Shown piece by piece: positions 35,873 through 43,842 of a DNA stretch of 64,000 nt. Source of the stretch: Syntrophaceae bacterium (lineage in GTDB: Bacteria > Desulfobacterota > Syntrophia > Syntrophales > UBA2192); NCBI GenBank assembly GCA_013177795.1, contig JABLXY010000003.1, forward strand, positions 812,707-876,706, read 5' to 3'. How positions within the stretch are numbered: position 1 is the stretch's first letter; each line of letters starts with the position of its first letter. The notes below the pieces were generated by a model. That model did not search any database. It had not been told where the DNA came from and was given only the letters and a program-made list of their open reading frames with translations. The translations under genes were made by a program, and so were the position numbers.

Positions 35873-36348
35873 AAACGGATTACTCGCTGCCGCAGGACCG
35901 CCCCATCGGACCGAGCCTGATCATCGAGGTGGCGGTGCGGACCATGATCCCCTTCATCCAACTCTTCGGCCTCTACGTCATCGCGCACGGGCACTACAGC
36001 CCAGGGGGAGGGTTCCAGGGCGGTGTCGTGCTGGGGGCGTCGTTCATCCTGATGGCCATTGCCTTCGATCTGAAGACCTCCCTGCGGTTCTTCAGCCTGC
36101 GGGCCAACGCCGTCATGGCCTCCTCCGGCGTGTTCATCTACACCGGCACGGGCGTGCTGTGCGCCCTGCTCGGGGGGCTCTTCCTCGACTACAGCGCCAT
36201 GGACGCCCTGCTTGCGCTCGGGCCCGTCGAGTGGCGCTCCATGGGGGTGTTCATCGTCGAGCTCGGTGTGGGGCTGGCGGTCACGGCCATCATGGCGTCG
36301 CTGTACTGGGACCTCTCCTCGGGAGGGGACATGGAAAAGGGTCTCTGA
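35869..36348 (+). CDS. mnhB: Mrp/Mbh antiporter subunit B
   Basis: 159 residues with four helices. The MnhB hallmark AHGHYSPGGGFQGGVV is present. The gene before it is MbhE-like, as in the archaeal Mbh order. Next gene begins one base after its stop. Confidence 0.93.
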   Translation: MKTDYSLPQDRPIGPSLIIEVAVRTMIPFIQLFGLYVIAHGHYSPGGGFQGGVVLGASFILMAIAFDLKTSLRFFSLRANAVMASSGVFIYTGTGVLCALLGGLFLDYSAMDALLALGPVEWRSMGVFIVELGVGLAVTAIMASLYWDLSSGGDMEKGL

Positions 36349-36349
36349 G

Positions 36350-36739
36350 ATGGAAGCGATTCTGGACGAGATCATCGCCAAGTACAACTACTGGATCTAC
36401 GTCGTGCTGATGATGATCGGCTTCTACGCGATGATCGGGAAGAACAACCTCGTCAAGAAGCTCCTGGGGATGAACATCTTCCAGACCGCCATCATCCTCA
36501 TGTTCATCTCCTCGGGCGTGAAGAAGGGCGGCCTCATCCCGGTCCTCGACAAGCAGGCGGCCCTGGAGCACGGCGTCAACGCGGCGCTGATCAACAACCC
36601 GGTGCCCCACGTCCTGATGCTGACGGCCATCGTGGTCTCCGTGAGCGTCACGGGGGTTGCGCTGGCGCTCATACAGCGGATCCACCGGCGCTACGGCACG
36701 CTCGAAGAAAACGAAATCCTGGAGAAGGCGGACCGGTGA
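36350..36739 (+). CDS. mnhC: Mrp/Mbh antiporter subunit C (NuoK-like)
   Basis: 129 residues with three helices, related to NuoK: GKNNLVKKLLGMNIFQTAIIL and HVLMLTAIVVSVSVTGVALAL. GTGA overlap with the following mnhD-type gene. Confidence 0.92.
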   Translation: MEAILDEIIAKYNYWIYVVLMMIGFYAMIGKNNLVKKLLGMNIFQTAIILMFISSGVKKGGLIPVLDKQAALEHGVNAALINNPVPHVLMLTAIVVSVSVTGVALALIQRIHRRYGTLEENEILEKADR

Positions 36740-38235
36740 CACCGACAAACCTGCACATGTATGCCCTCGCCGCCCCCCTGCTCGGGGCCTTCGTGCTCAT
36801 GGTCGCGGGCAGGTACTCCAGGCGGGCCGTGGCCCCCATCGTGCTGGGCGTGCTGTCCTTCTCCTTTGCGGCGGCTCTCTCCGTCTTCCTGCGGGTGCTC
36901 AGCGGCGGCGGGTTCCGCTACGTCGTCGGCAACTGGCTGGCCCCCTACGGGATCGAGCTGTCCGTCGATCACCTGGGGTCGCTCATGCAGGTGCTCGTAT
37001 CGGGCGTGGCCCTGACGGCCAGCGTCTCGGCGGTGCAGAGCGTGGCCGCGGACCTGGAGGACCGGCAGCACCTGTTTTTCACCCTGTACCTGATCCTCAT
37101 CGCCGGCCTGCACGGCCTCGTGCTGACGGCCGACGCCTTCAACGTGTACGTGCTCCTGGAGATCGCCTCGATCACGGCCTACGGGCTCATCGCACTGGGA
37201 CGGGGCCGCGCGATCGTCTCGAGCTTCAACTACGTCATCATGGGATCCACGGGCGCCTGCTTCTACCTGCTGGGCATCGGCTACCTCTACATCCTCACGG
37301 GCACGCTGAACATGGCCGACCTGGCGCGGATCATCCCGACGCTGCAGAGCGGGCCGGCCCTCGCCACGGCCTTCTCGTTCTGCCTCGTCGGGCTGTGGAT
37401 CAAGATGGCCTTCTTCCCGCTGCACGTCTGGCTGCCCAACGCCTACTCCGACATGCCCGACGGCGCCGCGGTGCTGGTCGCGCCGCTGATGACCAAGGTC
37501 ACGGTCTACCTGATGATCCGGTTCATGTTCTCGATCTTCTCGCCGGCCTACGAGTTCATCCAACACGCGGGGGTGCAGCACATCGTCGTGAACGTGGCGG
37601 CCGCGGGCATCGCCTGCGCCTCGGCCTTGGCCCTCGGCCAGAAGGACCTGCGGCGGATGCTGACGTACCTCATCGTCGCCGAGGTCGGCTACATGGTCGG
37701 CGGCGTGTGGCTGGCCAACGCGCAGGGCATGACCGGGGCGATCCTCCACATCGTCAACGACGCGCTGATGACGCTGTGCCTGTTCCTGGCCGTCTCGGCG
37801 ATGGCCTCCCGGGTAGGAGGGGATCTCGGCTTCGAGAATCTCCGGGGGCTTTTCCGGCGGATGCCGGTGACCATGGCGGCCCTGGTCGTCGCGGCCCTGT
37901 CCATGATCGGTGTGCCGCCCACGTGCGGGTTCTTCAGCAAGTGGTACCTGCTCCTCGGCGGCATCCAGACCGGGCAGTGGCTCTACGCGGGCGCGCTGAT
38001 CTTCAGCAGCCTCGTGAATGCCGTCCTGTTCTTCCGGGTGATCGAGATCGCCTATTTCCGGACGCCTGACGAGAGCCGCAACGGGGAGGGACACGGGACC
38101 CCGCCGGCCGGCGAAGCGCCGGCGATGATGCTGCAGCCGCTCGTGGTGTCTGCCGCGGCGCTGATTGCCGTCGGCCTGGCGACGGGGCCTCTCGTGCAGA
38201 ACGTGATCCGCTTCGCCCTGCCGGGGGGCATCTGA
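36736..38235 (+). CDS. mnhD: Antiporter subunit D, first copy (MrpD/NuoM-like)
   Basis: 499 residues with about 14 helices. It has the TM5 Glu (LLEIASITAYGLI), TM7 Lys223 in WIKMAFFPLHVWLP and TM8 Lys in PLMTKVTVYLM. The later helix that usually reads LMKxxLF is LMTLCLF here, so the expected Lys is Thr346. Starts at GTG, coupled to mnhC. It corresponds to MbhH in gene order. Confidence 0.92.
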   Translation: MTPTNLHMYALAAPLLGAFVLMVAGRYSRRAVAPIVLGVLSFSFAAALSVFLRVLSGGGFRYVVGNWLAPYGIELSVDHLGSLMQVLVSGVALTASVSAVQSVAADLEDRQHLFFTLYLILIAGLHGLVLTADAFNVYVLLEIASITAYGLIALGRGRAIVSSFNYVIMGSTGACFYLLGIGYLYILTGTLNMADLARIIPTLQSGPALATAFSFCLVGLWIKMAFFPLHVWLPNAYSDMPDGAAVLVAPLMTKVTVYLMIRFMFSIFSPAYEFIQHAGVQHIVVNVAAAGIACASALALGQKDLRRMLTYLIVAEVGYMVGGVWLANAQGMTGAILHIVNDALMTLCLFLAVSAMASRVGGDLGFENLRGLFRRMPVTMAALVVAALSMIGVPPTCGFFSKWYLLLGGIQTGQWLYAGALIFSSLVNAVLFFRVIEIAYFRTPDESRNGEGHGTPPAGEAPAMMLQPLVVSAAALIAVGLATGPLVQNVIRFALPGGI

Positions 38236-38287
38236 GAGTCGGACGGCCGGGGTGTAAAACGCGTACCCGTTGGGGTGTCCTTCTGCG

Positions 38288-39757
38288 ATGCATGCTGAAT
38301 TCTCATATTGGCCGCTGGCGGCCGTGCTGATCTCCCTGCTGGGGACGGTGCCGATCCTGCTGTCGGATCGCCGCCCGAACCTGCGCGAGGCCTGGACCGT
38401 TCTGATCTCCGTCGGCAAGTTCGTCCTCGTCGCCTCCATGCTGCCCGCCGTGCTCGCCGGCGGCGGCTACCGGTTCACCGTGGCGGAGGTCCTCCCCGGG
38501 GCGGCGATCGCCCTGCGCGTGGACGCCATGGGGATGTACTTCGCCCTGGTGGCGTCGTTCCTGTGGATCCTGACCTCGGTCTACTCGATCGGGTACATGC
38601 GCGCCATGGACGAGCACGACCAGACGCGCTACTACGCCTCGTTCGCCGTGGCCATGTCGGCGACCATCGGCGTCGCGTTCTCCGCGAACCTGCTCACCCT
38701 GTACCTCTTCTACGAGATGCTGTCGCTGTCGACGTACCCGCTCGTGACGCACAAGCAGGACGCCGAGGCGCGCTCCGCGGGCCGGAAGTATCTCACGTAC
38801 CTGCTGGGCTCGTCCGTCGCGCTCACCCTGCCCGCCATGATCTTGATCTACACGCTGACGGGCACGCTCGACTTCACCGCCGGCGGGATCCTGGCGGGAA
38901 AGGCCGATGCGTCGACGGTGTCGATCCTGCTGGTGCTGCTCGTCTTCGGGTTCGCCAAGGCGGCCGTCATGCCCCTGCACGGCTGGCTGCCTGCCGCGAT
39001 GGTGGCCCCCACGCCGGTGAGCAGCTTCCTGCACGGCGTGGCCGTCGTCAAGGTCGGGGTGTTCTCGATTTTGCGGGTGGTGTTCTTTGTCTTCGGCACC
39101 GGCCTGCTGGCCGATCTCAACCTGGGTGCGGTCCTCACGGCCCTGGCCTCCGTCACGATCATCGGGGCGTCGCTCGTGGCCCTCACGCAGGACAACCTGA
39201 AGCGAAGGCTGGCGTATTCCACGATCGGGCAGCTCTCCTACATGATCCTCGGCGCAGGGATGCTGAACGCGGCGGGGATGGCGGGAGGGCTTCTGCACCT
39301 GTCCATGCACGCCTTCGGCAAGATCACCCTGTTCCTCTGCGCCGGGGCGATCTACGTGGCCGCCCACAGGAGTAACATCAGCGAGATGGACGGGCTGGGC
39401 CGCCGGATGCCGGTGACCTACGCGGCCTTCTTCCTGGCGAGCCTGTCGATCATCGGCATGCCGCCCCTGGGCGGCTTCCTGAGCAAGTGGAGCATGGTGA
39501 TCGGGGCCGTCGAGGGAGGCCGGCTTCTTCTGGTCGCGGTGATCCTGGTGAGTTCCCTGCTCAATGCGGCCTACTTCTTCCCGATCGTCTACCGCGGGTT
39601 TTTCGCCCGGGCGGCGGAGGGAGGCGGGCAGGAGGAGATCCGGGAGGCGCCGGTTCTGTGCCTGATCCCGCTGAGCGTCACGGCGCTGTTCTGCCTGGTG
39701 CTGTTTCTCTGGCCGACGCTTGCGCTGGAGCTGATCCGGAGGGTCGTATCGCCCTGA
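38288..39757 (+). CDS. Antiporter subunit D, second copy (NuoL/M-like)
   Basis: 489 residues. All the expected charged residues appear: TM5 Glu (YLFYEMLSLSTYPLV), TM7 Lys224 in GFAKAAVMPLHGWLP, TM8 Lys in AVVKVGVFSILR, and a later Lys in HAFGKITLFLCAG. It therefore looks fully competent for ion transfer. The ATG at 38288 is preferred over a TTG at 38270. A 52-base gap separates it from the first copy, the largest in this part of the operon. Confidence 0.92.
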   Translation: MHAEFSYWPLAAVLISLLGTVPILLSDRRPNLREAWTVLISVGKFVLVASMLPAVLAGGGYRFTVAEVLPGAAIALRVDAMGMYFALVASFLWILTSVYSIGYMRAMDEHDQTRYYASFAVAMSATIGVAFSANLLTLYLFYEMLSLSTYPLVTHKQDAEARSAGRKYLTYLLGSSVALTLPAMILIYTLTGTLDFTAGGILAGKADASTVSILLVLLVFGFAKAAVMPLHGWLPAAMVAPTPVSSFLHGVAVVKVGVFSILRVVFFVFGTGLLADLNLGAVLTALASVTIIGASLVALTQDNLKRRLAYSTIGQLSYMILGAGMLNAAGMAGGLLHLSMHAFGKITLFLCAGAIYVAAHRSNISEMDGLGRRMPVTYAAFFLASLSIIGMPPLGGFLSKWSMVIGAVEGGRLLLVAVILVSSLLNAAYFFPIVYRGFFARAAEGGGQEEIREAPVLCLIPLSVTALFCLVLFLWPTLALELIRRVVSP

Positions 39758-39768
39758 GGACGGAACCG

Positions 39769-39909
39769 ATGGAACGGAACGAAAGGAATGCAGGGCAGGA
39801 GTTGCGGATTCTGACCCACGAGCCGGTCGAGGGCTGGCGCCCCGTGTTTTTCGCCCTGGTGGCCGTGAGCGTCGTGTACCTGGCGCTGATCCTGGCCCTG
39901 ACCCTGTAA
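39769..39909 (+). CDS. 46-aa single-span membrane protein in the antiporter operon
   Basis: A polar N-terminal half (MERNERNAGQELRILTHEP) followed by one helix (VFFALVAVSVVYLALILAL). The ATG is 11 bases after the preceding gene, with GAGG upstream. Its position between large subunits suggests an accessory subunit. No known family. Confidence 0.6.
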   Translation: MERNERNAGQELRILTHEPVEGWRPVFFALVAVSVVYLALILALTL

Positions 39910-39920
39910 AGGAGTGCGTG

Positions 39921-40184
39921 GTGAAGCAAAACACCGTTGAACCGAAACCGGAGCCCCTGATCCGACCGCAGACCCTGAAGGCCCTGATGGCGGGTTTTGC
40001 CGCCGTCCTGGGCGCTCTGCTGCTCGCCGAAGGCTGGACTCACCGGCACGTGATCTTCCCCTGGGAGGAGTGGTACGGGTTTTACGCCGCATTCGGCTTT
40101 GTCGCCTACGTGATGCTGGTCTTTGTTGCGCAGTACGTCTTGCGGCCGATCGTCATGCGCGATGAGGATTACTATGATCGCTAG
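39921..40184 (+). CDS. 87-aa two-span membrane protein in the antiporter operon
   Basis: Starts at GTG 39921 with AAAGGAG suitably spaced (GTG 39918 is also possible). A proline-rich cytoplasmic start, a helix (LMAGFAAVLGALLLAEGW), an aromatic loop with FPWEEWYGFY, and a second helix (FVAYVMLVFVAQYVL) ending in acidic RDEDYYDR. It overlaps the start of the third large subunit by 11 bases. No known family. Confidence 0.7.
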   Translation: MKQNTVEPKPEPLIRPQTLKALMAGFAAVLGALLLAEGWTHRHVIFPWEEWYGFYAAFGFVAYVMLVFVAQYVLRPIVMRDEDYYDR

Positions 40185-41958
40185 CGCCTGGCCCCCCGGA
40201 CTGATCCTGATCCTGGCCGCCCTGCCGGCGGCGCTCCTGCGCGGCCGCCCTCGCCGGGCGTGGATGCTGCTCGTCCCGGTGCTCAGCCTGCTCAACATGC
40301 TCTCTTTGCCGGAGGGGAATCAATTCCTGGTGCCGTTTTTCGGCCAGGAGCTGGTGCTCGCCCGCGTCGATCGGCTGAGCGTGGTCTTCGGGATCATCTT
40401 CCACATCATCGCCTTCATCGCCAACCTCTACGCCCTGCAGGTGGAGGACCGGCTGCAAAACGCCGCCGGCCTCGTCTACGCCGGGGCCGCCATCGGGGCC
40501 GTTTTTGCCGGCGACTTCTTCACGCTGTTCGTCTTCTGGGAGATGATGACGCTGAGCGCCACGTTCCTCATCATGGCGCGGCGCACCGAGAAGGCCATGG
40601 CCGCGGGGTTCCGCTACTTCATGGTGCACGTCGTGTCGGGCCTGTGCCTGCTGGGCGGCATCCTGCTGCAGGTCCAGGCCACGGGAACGGTCGCCTTCGG
40701 CTACATCGGGCTCGGGGGCGGGCTGTCGTCCTGGCTGATCTTCATCGGCTTCGGCGTCAACAGCGCGTGGCCGCTCCTGCACTTCTGGCTGCCCGATGCC
40801 TACCCCGAGTCCACCGTGACCGGCGCCGTGTTCCTCTCGGCCTTCACCACGAAGACGGCCGTCTACGTCCTGGCCCGGGCCTTCCCGGGCACGGAGGCCC
40901 TCATCTGGATCGGTGCGGCCATGACGGTCTTCCCGATCTTCTTCGCCGTGATCGAGAACAACCTGCGACGGGTACTGTCCTACAGCCTGATCAACCAGGT
41001 CGGCTTCATGATGGTCGGCATCGGGATCGGCACCGAGCTGTCCCTGAACGGCACCGTGTCCCACGCGTTCAGCCACATCCTGTACAAGGCGCTGCTGTTC
41101 ATGTCCATGGGCGCGGTGCTGCACCAGACCGGGAAGATCAACGCCACCGATGTGGGGGGCCTGTACCGGTCCATGCCGTGGACCTGCACGTTCTGCATCG
41201 TCGGGGCGGCCTCCATCTCCGCCTTCCCGCTGTTCAGCGGCTTCGTCAGCAAGTCGATGGTCATGGAGGCGGCGGCTCTCGGCGATCTTCGACTCGTGTG
41301 GTTCATGATGCTCTTCGCCTCGGCCGGGGTCCTGCACCACGCCGGGATCAAGATCCCCTTCTGCGCGTTCTTCTCCCACGACTCGGGGATCCGCTGCAAG
41401 GAGGCCCCGCTGCCCATGCTGCTGGCGATGGGCCTGGCCGCGGCGCTCTGCATCGGGATCGGCGTCTATCCGCAACCGCTCTACAGCCTGCTCCCCTATC
41501 CGACGGACTTTCAGCCCTACACGGCCGGTCACGTGATCTCGCAGGCCCAGCTGCTGCTCTTCGCGGCCCTCGCGTTCGCCCTCATGCTGCTGTCGGGCAC
41601 GCACCCGCCGGAAATCCGCGCCATCAATCTCGACGTCGACGTACTCACCCGCAAGGGCGGCCGCGCCTTCTACCGCCTCGCGGACAGCACCCTGAACGCG
41701 CTGAACGACTGGGCGGACGAGGTTTTCTCACGGCGCCTGACGCGCGGGCTCGGCCTGTTCTTCCGGAAGCCGGTCTGCAATTTGCAGCGCCTCGGTTTCC
41801 GTGCGCTTGCCCTGCTTTACGGCAACCACGAGTGGATGAAGCGGAAGATGTCTGTCTCGGAGGCCCGCTGCGAGACCGGGGCGCATCCCGTCGGTGACGG
41901 CGTCCTGCGTGCGGTGCTGCTGCTGACGGTGCTGACGATTCTGGTGCTTCTCTGGTAG
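40174..41958 (+). CDS. Antiporter subunit D, third copy (NuoL/MrpD-like), TM7 Lys replaced by Asn
   Basis: 594 residues with about 14-15 helices and a long C-terminal tail carrying one more helix (VLRAVLLLTVLTILVLLW). The TM5 Glu (FWEMMTLSATFLI) and TM8 Lys (FTTKTAVYVLAR) are present, and a later Lys occurs in ILYKALLFMSMGAV. The TM7 Lys position is Asn196 in GVNSAWPLLHFWLP. The start at 40174 overlaps the small upstream gene. A terminator follows at 41980. Confidence 0.9.
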   Translation: MIASAWPPGLILILAALPAALLRGRPRRAWMLLVPVLSLLNMLSLPEGNQFLVPFFGQELVLARVDRLSVVFGIIFHIIAFIANLYALQVEDRLQNAAGLVYAGAAIGAVFAGDFFTLFVFWEMMTLSATFLIMARRTEKAMAAGFRYFMVHVVSGLCLLGGILLQVQATGTVAFGYIGLGGGLSSWLIFIGFGVNSAWPLLHFWLPDAYPESTVTGAVFLSAFTTKTAVYVLARAFPGTEALIWIGAAMTVFPIFFAVIENNLRRVLSYSLINQVGFMMVGIGIGTELSLNGTVSHAFSHILYKALLFMSMGAVLHQTGKINATDVGGLYRSMPWTCTFCIVGAASISAFPLFSGFVSKSMVMEAAALGDLRLVWFMMLFASAGVLHHAGIKIPFCAFFSHDSGIRCKEAPLPMLLAMGLAAALCIGIGVYPQPLYSLLPYPTDFQPYTAGHVISQAQLLLFAALAFALMLLSGTHPPEIRAINLDVDVLTRKGGRAFYRLADSTLNALNDWADEVFSRRLTRGLGLFFRKPVCNLQRLGFRALALLYGNHEWMKRKMSVSEARCETGAHPVGDGVLRAVLLLTVLTILVLLW

Positions 41959-41979
41959 GGTCCGGTTCCGCGCAAAAAA

Positions 41980-42003
41980 GAGGGCGTGCGACGGCATGCC
42001 CTC
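41980..42003. terminator. Terminator between the antiporter operon and greA
   Basis: GAGGGCGTGC pairs with GCATGCCCTC (one G-U) around a 4-base loop. It is flanked by A6 on the left and TGTTCTCTC on the right, so it can serve both converging genes. Confidence 0.75.
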
Positions 42004-42030
42004 TGTTCTCTCTCCCGATGATGGGTCTGC

Positions 42031-42519
42031 CTACGGCTCCGACGGCTCCTCTACGGCGATGTCCACGATCTCCACTTCCCGGACGCCCCCGGGCGTCTTG
42101 ACGCGGACGATATCGCCCACGCTCTTGCCGATGAGGGCCTTGCCGATCGGCGAGGTGACGGAAATGCGGTTCTTTGCCACGTCGGACTCGTACGGGCCGA
42201 CCAGCTGGTAGCGGGTCTCGTCGCCCGTGTCGATGTCGGCGAAGGCGACGGTCGTGCCGAAGACGACCCGGTCTCCGGTGACGCCGTTGAGCTCCACGAT
42301 CTGGCAGGTGGCCAGGCAGTTCTCGAGTTCCTGCTGGCGACCGTGCAGGAAGGACTGGCGCTCCTTGGCGTACTGGTACTCGGCGTTCTCCGAGATGTCG
42401 CCGTGGCCCCGCGCCTCTTCGATGGCCCTGATGTTCTCGGGGATCAGGACCCTCTTGAGCTGCTCGAGCTCCCGCTTCAGCCTCTCGAAACCCGCCTTGG
42501 TGATGGGCATCTTCTCCAT
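42031..42519 (-). CDS. greA: Transcription elongation factor GreA
   Basis: 162 residues. An N-terminal coiled coil with the acidic tip region (ARGHGDISENAEYQYAKER) that reactivates backtracked RNA polymerase, and a C-terminal FKBP-like domain (YQLVGPYESD...ISVTSPIGKALIGK). GGGGGAG lies 5 bases before the ATG at 42519. Its promoter is at 42602-42630. Confidence 0.95.
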   Translation of the reverse strand: MEKMPITKAGFERLKRELEQLKRVLIPENIRAIEEARGHGDISENAEYQYAKERQSFLHGRQQELENCLATCQIVELNGVTGDRVVFGTTVAFADIDTGDETRYQLVGPYESDVAKNRISVTSPIGKALIGKSVGDIVRVKTPGGVREVEIVDIAVEEPSEP

Positions 42520-42601
42520 CGACGCTCCCCCGGGCCGATGCCTTCGGCAAAAAAATAAATATCCGCCAGTGCCTCGGGGCAACAACGGATATTTGAAACA
42601 T

Positions 42602-42630
42602 CCTCTACACGCAAACGGCGGCGCTGTCAA
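42602..42630 (-). promoter_or_regulatory. Promoter of greA
   Basis: Minus strand TTGACA (42625-42630), 17-bp spacer, TAGAGG (42602-42607). Confidence 0.6.
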
Positions 42631-42668
42631 GAGATTTGAGGATGTCGGCCGAGACAGGCTTTCCCGTC

Positions 42669-42697
42669 TTGCGCCGTCCCCCCCGTTGTGCTAGGTT
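42669..42697 (+). promoter_or_regulatory. Promoter of moaA with TGTGCTA extended -10
   Basis: TTGCGC (42669-42674), 17-bp spacer ending TTGTGC, TAGGTT (42692-42697). Confidence 0.6.
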
Positions 42698-42707
42698 CGA
42701 CATGGCC

Positions 42708-42728
42708 GGGGCCGCCTGAGGCGGCCCC
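42708..42728 (+). promoter_or_regulatory. Perfect 9-bp hairpin at the 5' end of the moaA transcript
   Basis: GGGGCCGCC, loop TGA, GGCGGCCCC. It ends 12 bases before the ATG and starts about at the predicted transcription start. The gene lacks a clear Shine-Dalgarno sequence, so the hairpin could influence translation or mRNA stability. Confidence 0.5.
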
Positions 42729-42740
42729 GTTTGGTTCGCC

Positions 42741-43739
42741 ATGCTCGACAAGTACAAGCGAGAGATCAACTACCTCCGGGTCTCCATCACGGACCGCTGC
42801 AACCTCCGGTGCGTCTACTGCATGCCGAAGGAGGGCCTGTCGCTTCTCGGCCACGATGACATCCTGAAATACGAGGAGATGCTGCGGATCGTCGGGATCG
42901 CGCGGAAGCTCGGCATCGCGAAGGTCCGGGTCACGGGCGGAGAGCCGCTCGTCCGCAGGGGGGTCACCGGCTTCCTGGCCGAGCTCGGCAAGCTGGGGCT
43001 CGAGGACATCAGCCTCACCACGAACGGCATCCTCCTGGAGAGCTTTGCCGAGCCGATCCGGAAGGCGGGTGTCGGCCGGATCAATGTGAGCCTCGACTCG
43101 CTCGATCCGGAGCGCTATGCCCGCATCACCCGGGGCGGCGACCTGTCGGCCGTCCTCCGAGGGCTGGAACGGGCCGGCGAGGCCGGTTTTTCCCCGATCA
43201 AGATCAACGTCGTGGCCGTGCGGGGGTTCAATGACGACGAGGCGGTCGCCTTTGCCCGGCTGACCCTGGAGAAACCTTACGAAATCCGGTTCATCGAGCT
43301 CATGCCGATCGGCGGCGAGAAGGGCAGCGGCGAGAAGTACGTGTCCAACGACGAACTGATGGAACGGATCGCCCGCGTCGGCACCCTCCATCCCGTCGAG
43401 AGCGGCAGGCCGAAAAGGAACCTGAGCGGCCCGGCCAGCCGTTTCCGCCTCCAGGGGGCCCGGGGCGTCATCGGCTTCATCAGCCCCATCAGCCACAATT
43501 TCTGCCATGCCTGCAACCGGCTTCGCCTCACCGCCGACGGGGGCCTGCGGGCCTGCCTGATGGTGGACGGGGAGGTGGATCTCAAAAGTCCGATGCGCAG
43601 CGGGTGCACCGACGCGGATCTCGAGGAGCTCATCCGACGGGCCATTTTGAACAAGCCCCTGGGACAGAACACCGGGGGGTCGGCGGAGGATCGCCACCGG
43701 AGAAAGTGTGCCCGTGAAATGCCCACGATCGGCGGCTAG
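42741..43739 (+). CDS. moaA: GTP 3',8-cyclase MoaA (molybdenum cofactor synthesis)
   Basis: 332 residues. Radical SAM enzyme that converts GTP to 3',8-cyclo-GTP in the first step of molybdopterin synthesis. The N-terminal 4Fe-4S motif is in DRCNLRCVYCMP, the C-terminal cluster is in FCHACNRLRL and LRACLM, and the protein ends in the conserved Gly-Gly (MPTIGG). No other Moco genes are adjacent. It precedes another radical SAM gene. Confidence 0.96.
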   Translation: MLDKYKREINYLRVSITDRCNLRCVYCMPKEGLSLLGHDDILKYEEMLRIVGIARKLGIAKVRVTGGEPLVRRGVTGFLAELGKLGLEDISLTTNGILLESFAEPIRKAGVGRINVSLDSLDPERYARITRGGDLSAVLRGLERAGEAGFSPIKINVVAVRGFNDDEAVAFARLTLEKPYEIRFIELMPIGGEKGSGEKYVSNDELMERIARVGTLHPVESGRPKRNLSGPASRFRLQGARGVIGFISPISHNFCHACNRLRLTADGGLRACLMVDGEVDLKSPMRSGCTDADLEELIRRAILNKPLGQNTGGSAEDRHRRKCAREMPTIGG

Positions 43740-43774
43740 GCGCGCAGTGATTGGTGATGAGTGACCGGTGAGAG

Positions 43775-43827
43775 AAAATCCCCCGGTGTCCCCCTTTTGC
43801 AAAGGGGGATTGAGAGGGATTTTTGTT
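43775..43827. repeat. Palindromic intergenic repeat
   Basis: CCCCCTTTTGCAAAGGGGG lies inside an outer AAAATCCC...GGGATTTTT arrangement between moaA and amrS. It looks like a dispersed REP-type element. Confidence 0.6.
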
Positions 43828-43842
43828 GAAGCGGTGAGAGCG

